DNA of 64,000 nt from Streptomyces seoulensis. GTDB taxonomy: Bacteria; Actinomycetota; Actinomycetes; Streptomycetales; Streptomycetaceae. The notes under the pieces are model-generated. The model searched no databases. It was given only the letters and a program-made list of their open reading frames with translations, and was not told the DNA's origin. Shown in pieces: positions 30,597-39,250 of this stretch. The position numbers were made by a program, and so were the translations under genes. Where the stretch lies: the NCBI RefSeq assembly GCF_022846655.1, contig NZ_AP025667.1, positions 657,001-721,000 on the forward strand, given 5' to 3'. Every line of letters starts with the position of its first letter. The first letter of the stretch is position 1.

Positions 30597-30857
30597 TCAG
30601 CCCTCGTACACCGTCAGCACCGCGCCGTCGACCTCGATGCTGCGGCCCGCTCGCATGCCGTTGCGGCGCAGGGCGGCCAGGCAGGTGTGGAAGAGGGTCA
30701 GTTCCTCGGGTCCGAGGATGGCGGCGGCGAGGTCGAGGAGTTCGTGGACCGCGCGGTCGGTGAGGACCTCGGGGAGTTCGCCGGACAGGAGTACGACGGA
30801 CTCGCCGTCCGGGCCCCGGACCACCGCGGTGGCAGGCCCGCCATGCACGAACAACAC
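30597..30857 (-). CDS. Small conserved hypothetical protein
   Basis: An 86-residue protein beginning GTG-TTG after a run of G (GGGGGGAAC). It has a short beta-rich start (FVHGGPATAVVRGPDGESVVLLSG), a helical middle (VHELLDLAAAILGPEELTLFHTCLAAL) and a final strand (SIEVDGAVLTVYEG). No family recognised. It ends 35 bp from bldA on the opposite strand and lies downstream of the XRE gene on the same strand, so it may be cotranscribed with it. Confidence 0.55.
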   Translation of the reverse strand: MLFVHGGPATAVVRGPDGESVVLLSGELPEVLTDRAVHELLDLAAAILGPEELTLFHTCLAALRRNGMRAGRSIEVDGAVLTVYEG

Positions 30858-31028
30858 GTTCCCCCCAAGGGCCCGTGGTCGTGCGGCTCTCGCTCCTCGG
30901 GCAGGACGAGAGACTAGCGGGGGATCTCGGCCCGTTCGGGTGGACTTGCTTTCTTTTTCCGAGTTGACGCAAGCGTGGCCGGGTGAGGGCGTCCGCCGGA
31001 CACCCCGCGACGCGCGCCGGGGTGCGGA

Positions 31029-31436
31029 TCAGGCGTCCGGGGCCTGCTTCGCCGAGCGGCCGAGCAGGGACTCCACCAGGGCGGCCACGTGTCTGCGGTC
31101 GTCGGACGACAGTCGCTGCACGCTGGCGATGAGCAGGTCCACCTCGGGGTCACCGGAGCGGGGCGCGGCCGGACCGTCGCTCTCGCCGGCCGGGCTGCCG
31201 TAGACGTGGATGCCGCACGCCTCGGCGGCCGCCCGGCGGACGGTGTCCAGCGGGAGTTCGAGCCCCTTGGCCAGGCCCTCCAGGGTGCCGGCCTGGGGCA
31301 TGCGCACCACGCGGTCGGTGGTGGCCAGGTGGTGGACGGTGGAGCGGGGTACGCCGCCGCGTCGCGCCACTTCGCCGTAGGACCAGCCCTCGCGGTCCAG
31401 GCGTTCGCGGATCAACTGCTGCAGTGCGTTGGCCAC
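31029..31436 (-). CDS. XRE-family DNA-binding regulator
   Basis: A 135-residue protein with an N-terminal lambda-repressor-like HTH (ERLDREGWSYGEVARRGGVPRSTVHHLAT, residues about 11-40), then a helical region and a short acidic/helical C-terminus (LIASVQRLSSDDRRHVAALVESLLG). The start is GTG with AGGAAGTG upstream. It is divergent from the two small peptide genes with a perfect inverted repeat between them, so it probably regulates that cluster. Confidence 0.85.
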   Translation of the reverse strand: MANALQQLIRERLDREGWSYGEVARRGGVPRSTVHHLATTDRVVRMPQAGTLEGLAKGLELPLDTVRRAAAEACGIHVYGSPAGESDGPAAPRSGDPEVDLLIASVQRLSSDDRRHVAALVESLLGRSAKQAPDA

Positions 31437-31572
31437 CGTTGGTCACTTCCTGCTCGTCCTGCTCGCCGCTCGGCCGCACGTCCTCGTCGGGAGGGAGTCT
31501 ACGGGCCAGTAGGTGAACCGCCGAAGGGGTGATTACCCGAAAGGGTTGCGGCGTGCCCCCGCGAGGCCCTAG

Positions 31573-31613
31573 TGTCCAATCTCGTTGGACAGCTCGTCCG
31601 ACCAAGTTGGACA
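31573..31613. promoter_or_regulatory. Perfect inverted repeat plus third half-site before the peptide genes
   Basis: TGTCCAA (31573-31579) and TTGGACA (31585-31591) are perfect arms around TCTCG; another TTGGACA occurs at 31607-31613, 22 bp further on the same face (two helical turns). This is a typical layout for a dimeric repressor with a second half-site, in the intergenic space shared by the XRE gene and the peptide genes. Confidence 0.6.
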
Positions 31614-31675
31614 GAGTCCGGGGGGAACCTGACTCGGTCCGACCGGAAACGCCCATTTCCCGAGGGGGAATCACC

Positions 31676-31891
31676 ATGATGGACGCCCACGAGCTCGAGG
31701 CCGAGTCCGCCGAACTGCTGCCCGGCCGCGAGGCCCTCGGCAAGCTGAAGTTCAGCTTCGGCAAGACGGTCAACGTCACCAAGCACGTCGCCAACATCGA
31801 GGCGGCCAACCAGTCGGCCGCGCTCAACGACCACTCGGCGTGGTCCGTCGCCAACTCCGGCGCCTCCCAGGCCATCAGCGTCAGCCAGTAG
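31676..31891 (+). CDS. Small peptide 1 of a putative RiPP-like cluster
   Basis: A 71-residue peptide with no signal sequence and no cysteine. Its leader-like first part (ELEAESAELLPGREAL) is acidic, its centre (KLKFSFGKTVNVTKHVANIE) basic, and its end (AANQSAALNDHSAW...SQAISVSQ) rich in Ala/Ser/Gln/Asn. It is nearly identical to peptide 2 over residues 8-55. CGAGGGGG lies 6 nt before ATG 31676 (a second ATG follows directly). Neighbours with PqqD-like and protease domains suggest a processed precursor; this is inference. Confidence 0.7.
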   Translation: MMDAHELEAESAELLPGREALGKLKFSFGKTVNVTKHVANIEAANQSAALNDHSAWSVANSGASQAISVSQ

Positions 31892-31944
31892 TCCGCGCGC
31901 TCCACCGCCCACGCGACACAAGCCATCAGGAGAGGACACCCATC

Positions 31945-32163
31945 ATGAGCATGGACATGCGCGACCTGGACGCCGAGTCCGCGGAGCTGCTGCCGGGCCG
32001 CGAGGCCCTGGGCAAGCTGAAGTTCAGCTTCAACAAGACGGTCAACGTCACCAAGCACGTGGCCAACATCGAGGCCGCGAACCAGTCGGCCGCGCTCAAC
32101 GACCACTCCGTGTGGTCGGACGCCCAGTCGCACGCCGGACAGACGATCACCGTCAAGCAGTAG
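31945..32163 (+). CDS. Small peptide 2 of a putative RiPP-like cluster (paralogue)
   Basis: A 72-residue paralogue of the preceding peptide, lying 53 bp downstream with its own AGGAGAGG ribosome site. The block from ESAELLPGREALGKLKF to AALNDHS is conserved (one Gly-to-Asn change in the KFSF-x-KTVNVT motif); the N-terminal few and C-terminal 16 residues diverge, ending ITVKQ instead of ISVSQ. The similarity also holds at DNA level, mostly third-position changes, so the pair arose by tandem duplication and is under purifying selection. Confidence 0.7.
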   Translation: MSMDMRDLDAESAELLPGREALGKLKFSFNKTVNVTKHVANIEAANQSAALNDHSVWSDAQSHAGQTITVKQ

Positions 32164-32285
32164 CCCCACCGCCGCGACGGCGGTCACGGGGGCGGACCGC
32201 GCCCGGTCACGGGACGGTCCGCCCCCGCGGTCATGCCGGGGGGAAGGCGGCGGTGAGGCGGCATCGACGTGGGGGGAGACCACAG

Positions 32286-34229
32286 ATGACGGTGCTGGGG
32301 AACGGCACGACCACGCTCTACGACACCGGACCGCTGCCCGGACCCGGTGGCTGGCCGGTGACGTACGAGCAGGTGGCGACCGGCAGCCTGCCGGCAGCCG
32401 GGGTGCCCGCCCGGCCCGTCCCGAGGCTGAGCGCCGGGCTGAAGCTGCACGGCGAGTACCAGGGCTCGGGCTTCACCGAGCCCAAGTACATCGCCCGTCG
32501 GGGGGACGGGCAGGTCGTGCAGTTGTCACGGCTGCTGTACCTGGTGGCGTCGTCCGTCGACGGGGTCCGCGACGACGACACGATCGCCCACCGGGTCAGC
32601 GCCCGCTTCGGCCGGGAGGTCAGCGGGGAGAACGTCCGCTATCTCGTGGAGAACAAGCTCGACGCGCTGGGTGTGACCGTTCCCGAGGGCCAGGAGAGCG
32701 ACGAGGTCGACGCCCCGCGCTCCGACCTGCTGCTCGCCCTCAAGGGGCACCGGGTCATCTTCGACGAGCGCCGCACGGCCCGGATCGCGCGGGCGCTGAC
32801 CTGGCTGCACCGGCCGGTGGTGGTCGCCGCGGTGCTGCTCGCGGCCGTCGTCATGGACGTCTGGCTGTTCGGCTTCTTCGGCGCGATCGAACCCGTGCTG
32901 GAGGTGCTGGACCAGCCGGTTCTCATCCTGGTGGTCTTCGCCCTCACCGTGGCCTCCCTCGTCTTCCACGAGTTCGGCCACGCCTCCGCGTGCCGGTACG
33001 GCGGGGCCAGACCGGGCTGCATCGGCTGCGGGCTCTTCCTCATCTGGCCGTCGATGTACACCGACGTCACCGACGTCTACCGGATCAACAAGGCCGGGCG
33101 CATCCGCACCGACTTCGGCGGGGTCTACTTCAACGTCGTCTTCATGCTGGCCATGGCCGGGGCCTACTTCGCCACCGGGGAGCAGTTCTTCCTGGCCGCG
33201 GTCTACCTCGGCCACTTCGAGATCCTGGAACAGCTCATGCCCGCCGTCCGCCTGGACGGCTACTACATCCTGGGCGACCTCGCGGGCGTCCCGGACCTGT
33301 ACGGCAAGATCAAGCCGATCCTGCTCTCCCTGGTGCCGGGCCGGCGTGGGCAGAAGGCGCGCCAGGAGGTCGCGGGGCTGAAGAAGTCCGCGCGCACCAT
33401 CGTCGCCACCTGGGTGCTGACCATGGTGCCGCTGATCATCGGCGAGCTGGGCTACGGGCTGTGGAACCTGCCCCGGATCATCAGCACGATGATCCGCTCG
33501 CTCACCGAGCAGGTCACCGGCACCGGGTCGGCGTTCGCCGACGGGGACGTGCTGCCCGGCATCGTCGGGGTCCTCGGCACGCTGATGCTGCTGTTCCCGA
33601 TGGCCGGTGTCCTCTATCTCTCCGTGAAGATCGGCGGCCGGCTCTTCCGGCTGGCCAAGCGCTCCACGGCCGGACGCCCTGCCCTGCGGATCGCGCTGTG
33701 CGGGCTGCTGCTCGCCGGGCTCGGCGGACTGAGCTACGCCTGGATGTCCGGGGTGACCCCGCAGCCGCTGCCGAAGAAGCCGCCCATCGCGCCGATCCTG
33801 CAGCCGGGGGTGCCCACCACGGCACCGCCGTCGCCGGACGACTCGGCGCCGGGCGCCGGTCCGGGACGCTCCTCCGGCGGGCCGGGCACCGCCTCCGGTG
33901 AGCCCTCGGCCACGCCCGGCGCACCGGCCGAGGGCGGGTCCGGGGACCCGAGCGCCGGTGCTTCGGACGGCGCCTCCGCCTCCGCGCCGCAGTCGTCCTC
34001 CAGCGCTTCGGCGGCGCCTGGCAGGTCCACGCGCGGCGAGGACGGGCCGCGGCAGAGCGAGAGCGCCGGCGGCGGGGCTCCGGGCGGCGATCCGTCGCCT
34101 CAGCAGCCGCCGCCCCCGGTCACCGAGACCTCCTCGGTCCCCTCGGAGAGCGCCACGCCGACGCCGACCCCCGAGCCCTCGACGGCTCCGGCCACCACCG
34201 ACCCACCGGCTCAGGTGTCGTCGTCCTGA
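32286..34229 (+). CDS. PqqD-like domain fused to an M50-type membrane zinc metalloprotease
   Basis: A 647-residue membrane protein. Residues about 58-135 resemble PqqD/RRE peptide-binding domains (QVVQLSRLLYLVASSVDG). Then come membrane helices, the zinc motif HEFGH (228-232), a cysteine-containing CRYGGARPGC, PSMYTDVTDVYRINKAGRIRTDFGG as in YydH-like peptide proteases, and the M50 LDG motif (Asp324). After a last helix near 470-490, a 150-residue Pro/Ser/Thr tail extends, probably outside the cell. Likely role: cut or export the two peptides. ATG follows GGGGAG. Confidence 0.78.
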   Translation: MTVLGNGTTTLYDTGPLPGPGGWPVTYEQVATGSLPAAGVPARPVPRLSAGLKLHGEYQGSGFTEPKYIARRGDGQVVQLSRLLYLVASSVDGVRDDDTIAHRVSARFGREVSGENVRYLVENKLDALGVTVPEGQESDEVDAPRSDLLLALKGHRVIFDERRTARIARALTWLHRPVVVAAVLLAAVVMDVWLFGFFGAIEPVLEVLDQPVLILVVFALTVASLVFHEFGHASACRYGGARPGCIGCGLFLIWPSMYTDVTDVYRINKAGRIRTDFGGVYFNVVFMLAMAGAYFATGEQFFLAAVYLGHFEILEQLMPAVRLDGYYILGDLAGVPDLYGKIKPILLSLVPGRRGQKARQEVAGLKKSARTIVATWVLTMVPLIIGELGYGLWNLPRIISTMIRSLTEQVTGTGSAFADGDVLPGIVGVLGTLMLLFPMAGVLYLSVKIGGRLFRLAKRSTAGRPALRIALCGLLLAGLGGLSYAWMSGVTPQPLPKKPPIAPILQPGVPTTAPPSPDDSAPGAGPGRSSGGPGTASGEPSATPGAPAEGGSGDPSAGASDGASASAPQSSSSASAAPGRSTRGEDGPRQSESAGGGAPGGDPSPQQPPPPVTETSSVPSESATPTPTPEPSTAPATTDPPAQVSSS

Positions 34230-34311
34230 CCCCGTCGCGGCCCGGCCCGGCCACGCCCGTGCGTGCGCCGGGCCGCCTCATCAGCACGTCATCCATTCAT
34301 CGGGAGAACCC

Positions 34312-34983
34312 ATGAGCAGCCACCGCAAACCACGCAGCAGCCCGTTCAACGGGCGTGCCGTCCGTACCGTCCTCCTCGCCGCCGGGGCCGCCGGAGTGGC
34401 CACCGCCGTCCCGGCGCACGCCGCGACCGGGCCCGCCCGGTCCGCCGCGGTGGTCTCGGACAGCGTGTTCACCAACGCCAACCGGCTCCACCACACCCAG
34501 GCCCGCGACTCCTTCACCATCCGCCAGTTCGGCAAGGTCAACGCGACCTCCGTCCGCAACCAGGCCAACGCGGTCTCCATGGGCTGCTCGGTCGACGACC
34601 ACTGCCGGTCGGTCGCGCTCTCCTTCCAGATCGTCACGGTCGCGGGTGACGCGCACCACCTGAAGGCGGTGAACGTCAGCGACGCGGCCAACAAGTACTG
34701 CGACGGCTGCCAGACGCTGGCCGGCGCCTACCAGTTCGTCGTCTCCACACCCCACCCGCTCACCCTGGACGCCGGGGCCCGCCGCCAACTGGCCGACGTC
34801 CACCGCAGGCTGGACGCGCTGACCCGGTCCACGCTGCCCGCCACCGAGCTGCAGAAGCGGGTGGACGCCCTCGCGGGCGAGGTGAACGGCGTCCTCCAGA
34901 CCGCCGTGGCCAAGGCGCCCAAGGGCACCGAGAAGCCCGACGTCACCCTGCACCGCCGACTGGACGGCTGGCCGGGCCACTGA
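34312..34983 (+). CDS. Secreted protein with four cysteines, partner of the peptide cluster
   Basis: A 223-residue exported protein; signal peptide ends VPAHA. The mature N-terminal half has SFTIRQFGKVNATSVRNQ, which recalls the peptides' KFSF-x-KTVNVT block, and two cysteine pairs (MGC-x5-C and KYC-x2-C). The C-terminal half is helical (RRQLADVHRRLDALTRS). No known family. It starts 82 bp after the metalloprotease, has CGGGAG upstream and ends before a very strong terminator, so it closes the unit. Confidence 0.65.
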   Translation: MSSHRKPRSSPFNGRAVRTVLLAAGAAGVATAVPAHAATGPARSAAVVSDSVFTNANRLHHTQARDSFTIRQFGKVNATSVRNQANAVSMGCSVDDHCRSVALSFQIVTVAGDAHHLKAVNVSDAANKYCDGCQTLAGAYQFVVSTPHPLTLDAGARRQLADVHRRLDALTRSTLPATELQKRVDALAGEVNGVLQTAVAKAPKGTEKPDVTLHRRLDGWPGH

Positions 34984-35005
34984 CCCCGGTCTGACCGTCC
35001 CTCCC

Positions 35006-35056
35006 GGCCGGCCGCCGGTACCCGCGAGCGCCTCCCGCGGGAACCGGCGGCCGGCC
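35006..35056 (+). terminator. Strong terminator closing the peptide cluster
   Basis: A 14-bp perfect stem (GGCCGGCCGCCGGT and complement) is continued, after an A/A mismatch, by CCCGCG/CGCGGG, with a short loop. Confidence 0.8.
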
Positions 35057-35239
35057 TCGTCCGGCATATGGCCCGGCATGGCCCCGGCATACAAAAGGAC
35101 AGGTCCGGGAACATGGCTTCCGCGCGGTGCGTTGGTCAAGCACGGTGAAGGAAAGATCCTCCTTGAGGAGCAGAGACGGTCCTTTGCCAATCCATTACTC
35201 TTGAGCCAAGACTGCGCACGGCAGCCATGGAGGAGTGAA

Positions 35240-36100
35240 ATGAGGAGCAGCAACCCGGTCTTCTCGCGCCGAGGTTTCGGCCGCGACAACGGCTACGCAG
35301 GCTTCGACACCGCATCGCAGGCCGGGTACGCGCAGGGCAACCCGTACGGCCAGAACCCGTATGCGCAGAACCCGTACGCGCAGACGACCGTCGGCCAGGG
35401 CGCCCCGCCGCAGGCCCCGCCCGCGACCGGCCGTATGACGATGGACGACGTGGTCGTCCGCTCGGCGATCACGCTGGGCACCGTCGTCGTCGGCGCGGTG
35501 CTCGCCTGGGCCCTGCTGCCGGTCTCCACGACCAGCTACGCGCTGGCCTTCGGGTCCGCGATCATCGCCATGGTCCTGGGCCTGGTGCAGAGCTTCAAGC
35601 GCAAGGCGTCGCCCGCGCTGATCCTGGGATACGCCGTCTTCGAGGGCGTCTTCCTCGGGGTCATCAGCGAGATGTTCAACAGCCGGTGGAGCGGCGCCCC
35701 CTTCCAGGCGGTGCTCGGCACCATGGCGGTCTCCGCCGCAACCCTGCTGGTCTACAAGGCCGGCTGGATCCGCGTCACCGCCCGGTACGCCCGCATCGGC
35801 ATGGCCATCGCCATCGCGTTCGTGCTGGCCATGGTGGTGAACATGCTGCTGGTCGCGTTCGGCATCGCCCCGGACGGCGGTCTGCGCGGCATGGGCCCGC
35901 TGGGCGCGATCGTCGGCGTCATCGCCATCCTGCTGGGCGCGTTCTTCCTGACGCTGGACTTCAAGCAGATCGAGGACGGCATCGCCTACGGCGCCCCGCG
36001 CGAGGAGTCCTGGCTGGCCGCGTTCGGGCTCACCGTGTCCCTGGTGTGGATCTACCTGGAGATGCTGCGGCTCGTCGCCATCTTCAGCAACAACGACTAG
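35240..36100 (+). CDS. Bax inhibitor-1/YccA family membrane protein
   Basis: A 286-residue protein of the actinobacterial BI-1-like type. A Gly/Tyr/Asn/Gln-rich N-terminal tail (repeats of NPYAQ/NPYGQ, residues 25-50) precedes seven membrane segments starting at about residue 78, with the late LDFKQIEDGI motif and PREESWLAAFGLTVSLVWIYLEMLRL. Family members have been proposed as ion channels; the role here is unknown. GGAGGAG precedes ATG 35240. Confidence 0.9.
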   Translation: MRSSNPVFSRRGFGRDNGYAGFDTASQAGYAQGNPYGQNPYAQNPYAQTTVGQGAPPQAPPATGRMTMDDVVVRSAITLGTVVVGAVLAWALLPVSTTSYALAFGSAIIAMVLGLVQSFKRKASPALILGYAVFEGVFLGVISEMFNSRWSGAPFQAVLGTMAVSAATLLVYKAGWIRVTARYARIGMAIAIAFVLAMVVNMLLVAFGIAPDGGLRGMGPLGAIVGVIAILLGAFFLTLDFKQIEDGIAYGAPREESWLAAFGLTVSLVWIYLEMLRLVAIFSNND

Positions 36101-36121
36101 CGCGTCGCCGCGTCGACATGA

Positions 36122-36158
36122 CCAAGGGCCCCCGGTGCACACCACCGGGGGCCCTTGG
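36122..36158. terminator. Bidirectional terminator
   Basis: A perfect 16-bp stem (CCAAGGGCCCCCGGTG and complement) with a 5-nt loop lies between the BI-1 gene and the convergent DUF4287 gene. Confidence 0.85.
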
Positions 36159-36179
36159 CCGTGTGCGGGCCGGGGCCCG

Positions 36180-36410
36180 TCAGCGCAGCTTGCGCGCGGC
36201 CCTCCTCAGGTCGTACTCGTGGACGAGGGCCTTGGCGTGGCCGTACGCGAGGTTGTGCTCGTGCCGGAGCCAGGCGACCTTGTCCTCGAAGCGGAAGAGG
36301 GACGGCCCCTCCTCGACGGTGCGCAGCCAGTCGGCGACTTCGCGGCCGGTGCAGTGCGGGATACGGGCGAGCAGGTTGCGGTGGGTCTCCTCGGAGAAGA
36401 CTTGGGACAT
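36180..36410 (-). CDS. DUF4287 domain protein
   Basis: A 76-residue small cytosolic protein. It matches the DUF4287 pattern: a helix with TGREVADWLRTVEE, then KVAWLRHEHNLAYGHAKALVHEYDLRRA. Function unknown; related domains appear in proteins involved in DNA-uptake/nucleic-acid binding but nothing here proves it. Start taken at ATG 36410, preceded by CCGGAGG. Confidence 0.75.
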   Translation of the reverse strand: MSQVFSEETHRNLLARIPHCTGREVADWLRTVEEGPSLFRFEDKVAWLRHEHNLAYGHAKALVHEYDLRRAARKLR

Positions 36411-36508
36411 CGGCGCCTCCGGAAACAAAGGGGATTAAGGCCGGTCCTTCAGGTCACCGTGCCCGAGCACGGGCCGCTTGGCAACAGTGCCCGCGTTACG
36501 CTCGGCGC

Positions 36509-36820
36509 GTGCTGGATACGACGCCCCTGACCAAAGCAGTGGAACACTTCGCCGACCGATTGCGGGCCGCCCCGCAGAGCCGGTTGCAGCGCGGCGCTGC
36601 CGCCGAGGCGCTGGCGGTCGCGCGGGAGCTGGCCCGGCGGGCGCAGGAGCTGGAGGAGCCGGGCAGCGAGCCGCGCGAGATGCCGGACGCGGGGATGTTC
36701 GCGGCGGCCGACCAGATCACGGTGGCCGGGCACGACCTGGCGGTCGCGCTGCGCGGCGAGGACCAGCTCGAGGAGGCGGTGGAGCTGGTCGAGGAGGCCC
36801 GCAAGCGGGCCGGTGTCTGA
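36509..36820 (+). CDS. Small helical hypothetical protein
   Basis: A 103-residue, strongly helical acidic protein (ALAVARELARRAQELEEPG ... LEEAVELVEEARKRAG). No family recognised. The GTG start lacks a ribosome site; TACGCT ends 6 nt before it, suggesting a leaderless message. Its end is 26 bp from the convergent membrane-anchored gene. Confidence 0.55.
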   Translation: MLDTTPLTKAVEHFADRLRAAPQSRLQRGAAAEALAVARELARRAQELEEPGSEPREMPDAGMFAAADQITVAGHDLAVALRGEDQLEEAVELVEEARKRAGV

Positions 36821-36846
36821 GGCGCGGGGTTCCCGAAGGCGCCCGG

Positions 36847-37629
36847 CTACAGCGAGGCGATGACCCGGTCGGCGAGGACGTACACCGTCTCCTCGCCGCA
36901 GGCGAAGGTCAGGGTGAAGGCGCCGGAGATGCCCGAGCCGCCCAGCAGACACGGGGCCTCGCCCTCACGGAGCGCGGTGGCCAGCCGTTCGGCGGTCTCG
37001 CGGTGGCCCGGCGTCATGCACAGCGTGGTGCCGTCGGCGAAGACGTAGACGTCGAGGGTGCCCAGCGGGCCGGGGCGGACGTCGGCGAGCGCGGTGCCCT
37101 CGACGGAGAGCCGCTCCAGGATGGTGACGGCGCGGTCCTCCTCGTCGCCCACGGGCGACTGCACGGGGACGAAGTCCGGGTGCGAGGGGTGGCGGCGGCG
37201 GGCCGCGGCCAGCTCGGGGGAGTCGCCGGAGAAGTCGTCCGGCTCGACGGCCGGCTCCGACACCGGCTCCAGGCCGGCGAAGTCGGACGGGCGGGGCAGG
37301 AACGTATCGGCGTCCAGTCCGTAGAGCGGGGGCGGCGCGTCGGAGAGGTCGCGGACCTCCTGCGCGGCCCAGAAGGCGCGGGCCTCGGCCAGCTCGCGCT
37401 CCCGCTCCTCGGCGAGCGCGGCGGCCACGGCCTCGCGTATCTCCTCCGCGTCGGCGGTGGTGCGGGCCGCGGGCAGCAGCGCGCGGATCTCGGCCGCCTG
37501 GTTCGCGGCGAGCTGCGTGTGCAGCTCGGCGATCTGGCGGCGCAGCCGCAGCACGGTGCACAGGACGGCGACGCCCACGGCGCCCGTGGCGGCCGTGGTG
37601 AGCAGCAGGGCGATGGACATGGCGCTCAC
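36847..37629 (-). CDS. Membrane-anchored hypothetical protein
   Basis: A 260-residue protein. One N-terminal membrane segment (ALLLTTAATGAVGVAVLCTVL) is followed by a coiled-coil stretch (LRRQIAELHTQLAANQAAEIRAL and EEIREAVAAALAEERERELAEARAFWAAQE), an acidic low-complexity linker and a C-terminal mixed domain (PLGTLDVYVFADGTTLCMTPGHRETAERLA ... EETVYVLADRVI). Family not recognised. GTG at 37629 has GGAG 7 nt upstream. Confidence 0.6.
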   Translation of the reverse strand: MSAMSIALLLTTAATGAVGVAVLCTVLRLRRQIAELHTQLAANQAAEIRALLPAARTTADAEEIREAVAAALAEERERELAEARAFWAAQEVRDLSDAPPPLYGLDADTFLPRPSDFAGLEPVSEPAVEPDDFSGDSPELAAARRRHPSHPDFVPVQSPVGDEEDRAVTILERLSVEGTALADVRPGPLGTLDVYVFADGTTLCMTPGHRETAERLATALREGEAPCLLGGSGISGAFTLTFACGEETVYVLADRVIASL

Positions 37630-37725
37630 TGACGTACTCCCAGGTTCAAAGTCGACCCCCGACTTCCTACCTCAGCTTGAAGGGTGGACTGACCGCCTGT
37701 CAGTGCGTAACGTCACGAAACGGAC

Positions 37726-37738
37726 AGGTCATTGACCT
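37726..37738. promoter_or_regulatory. Perfect palindrome upstream of the membrane-anchored gene
   Basis: AGGTCA-T-TGACCT is a 13-bp perfect palindrome 97 bp before the minus-strand GTG at 37629. The rest of 37630-37834 shows no gene. Confidence 0.3.
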
Positions 37739-37834
37739 CGGCGGCCTCTGACGTCACTCGGTTCACGGCACTGACCTGCGCCGATTCCCCCAGCGAGCGA
37801 GATAGGTCACACCCTGGGGGAGATTGGATCACAA

Positions 37835-37876
37835 AACGGCCCAGAACCGGGGGGCTTTACCGGGTTCTGGGCCGTT
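37835..37876 (-). terminator. Terminator of the thiolase gene
   Basis: Perfect 14-bp arms (AACGGCCCAGAACC at 37835-37848, complement at 37863-37876). On the minus strand the stem ends in TTTT, downstream of the thiolase stop. Confidence 0.85.
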
Positions 37877-37925
37877 CTCGACCGACCGTGCGGAGGCGGT
37901 CACCGAGGGTCGATCAGAGAGGGGT

Positions 37926-39146
37926 TCAGCTCAGGCGCTCGATGACCATGGCCATGCCCTGGCCGCCGCCGACGCACATGGTCTCCAGACCGAACTGCTT
38001 GTCGTGGAACTGGAGGGAGTTGATCAGGGTGCCGGTGATCCGGGCGCCGGTCATGCCGAAGGGGTGGCCGACCGCGATGGCGCCGCCGTTGACGTTGAGC
38101 TTGTCCAGGTCGATGCCCAGCTCCTGGTAGGAGGGGATCACCTGGGCGGCGAACGCCTCGTTGATCTCGACCAGGTCGATGTCGCCGACGGAGAGGCCCG
38201 CGCGCCCCAGCGCCTGCTTGCTCGCCTCGACCGGGCCGAGGCCCATGATCTCGGGGGAGAGGCCGGAGACGCCGGTGGAGACGATGCGGGCGAGCGGGGT
38301 CAGACCCAGCTCACGGGCCTTGGTGTCGCTCATGATGACGAGGGCGGCGGCGCCGTCGTTCAGCGGGCAGCAGTTGGCCGCGGTGACCAGGCCGTCGGGG
38401 CGGAACACCGGCTTCAGGCCCTCGACGCCCTCCAGGCTGACGCCCGCGCGGGGGCCGTCGTCCTTGCCGACCACGGTGCCGTCGGGCAGCGTGACCGGGG
38501 TGATCTCGCGCTCCCAGAAGCCGTTCTTGATGGCCTCTTCGGCGAGGTTCTGCGAGCGGACGCCGAACTCGTCCATCTCCCGGCGGCTGATGCCCTTGAG
38601 CCGTGCGAGGTTCTCGGCGGTCTGGCCCATGGCGATGTACGCGTCCGGGACGAGACCGTCCTCGCGCGGGTCGTGCCAGGTGGTGCCCTCCTGCTCGGCG
38701 ACGGCCGCGGTACGGGCCTCGGCCTCGGCGAAGAGGGGGTTGCGCGTGTCCGGCAGGCTGTCGGAGTTGCCCTTGGTGAAGCGGGAGACCATCTCCACAC
38801 CGGCCGAGATGAAGACGTCGCCCTCGCCCGCCTTGATGGCGTGCAGCGCCATGCGGGAGGTCTGGAGCGAGGAGGAGCAGTAGCGGGTGATCGTGCAGCC
38901 CGGCAGGTGGTCCATGCCCATCTGCACGGCCACGATCCGGCCGAGGTTGTTGCCCTGCTCACCGCCGGGCAGGCCGCAGCCGAGCATCAGGTCGTCGATG
39001 TCCCGGGGGTCCAGCTCGGGGACCTTGGCGAGCGCCGCCTGGATGATCGTGGCGGTGAGGTCGTCCGGGCGCAGGTCCTTCAGGGAGCCCTTGAAGGCGC
39101 GGCCGATGGGGGAGCGGGCGGTCGACACGATGACGGCTTCGGGCAT
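37926..39146 (-). CDS. Acetyl-CoA C-acyltransferase (thiolase)
   Basis: A 406-residue thiolase, which splits 3-ketoacyl-CoA with CoA (or condenses two acetyl-CoA). Active-site Cys90 lies in [10 protein letters not shown]; signature 2 is [20 protein letters not shown] and signature 3 [14 protein letters not shown]. Together with its long family-specific middle ([17 protein letters not shown]) it is closest to FadA/FadI-type degradative thiolases. ATG 39146 has GGAG 5 nt upstream. It stands alone, without a neighbouring hydratase/dehydrogenase. Confidence 0.94.
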   Translation of the reverse strand: MPEAVIVSTARSPIGRAFKGSLKDLRPDDLTATIIQAALAKVPELDPRDIDDLMLGCGLPGGEQGNNLGRIVAVQMGMDHLPGCTITRYCSSSLQTSRMALHAIKAGEGDVFISAGVEMVSRFTKGNSDSLPDTRNPLFAEAEARTAAVAEQEGTTWHDPREDGLVPDAYIAMGQTAENLARLKGISRREMDEFGVRSQNLAEEAIKNGFWEREITPVTLPDGTVVGKDDGPRAGVSLEGVEGLKPVFRPDGLVTAANCCPLNDGAAALVIMSDTKARELGLTPLARIVSTGVSGLSPEIMGLGPVEASKQALGRAGLSVGDIDLVEINEAFAAQVIPSYQELGIDLDKLNVNGGAIAVGHPFGMTGARITGTLINSLQFHDKQFGLETMCVGGGQGMAMVIERLS

Positions 39147-39250
39147 CACGGCTCCAGAGGCTTACGGGAATTCGGGCAGGGCCGAGTCGGAAGTTACCCG
39201 TACGTATGGTCCGGGTCACCGGTGCGGCGGTGTGACACTGGCCGCAATTG

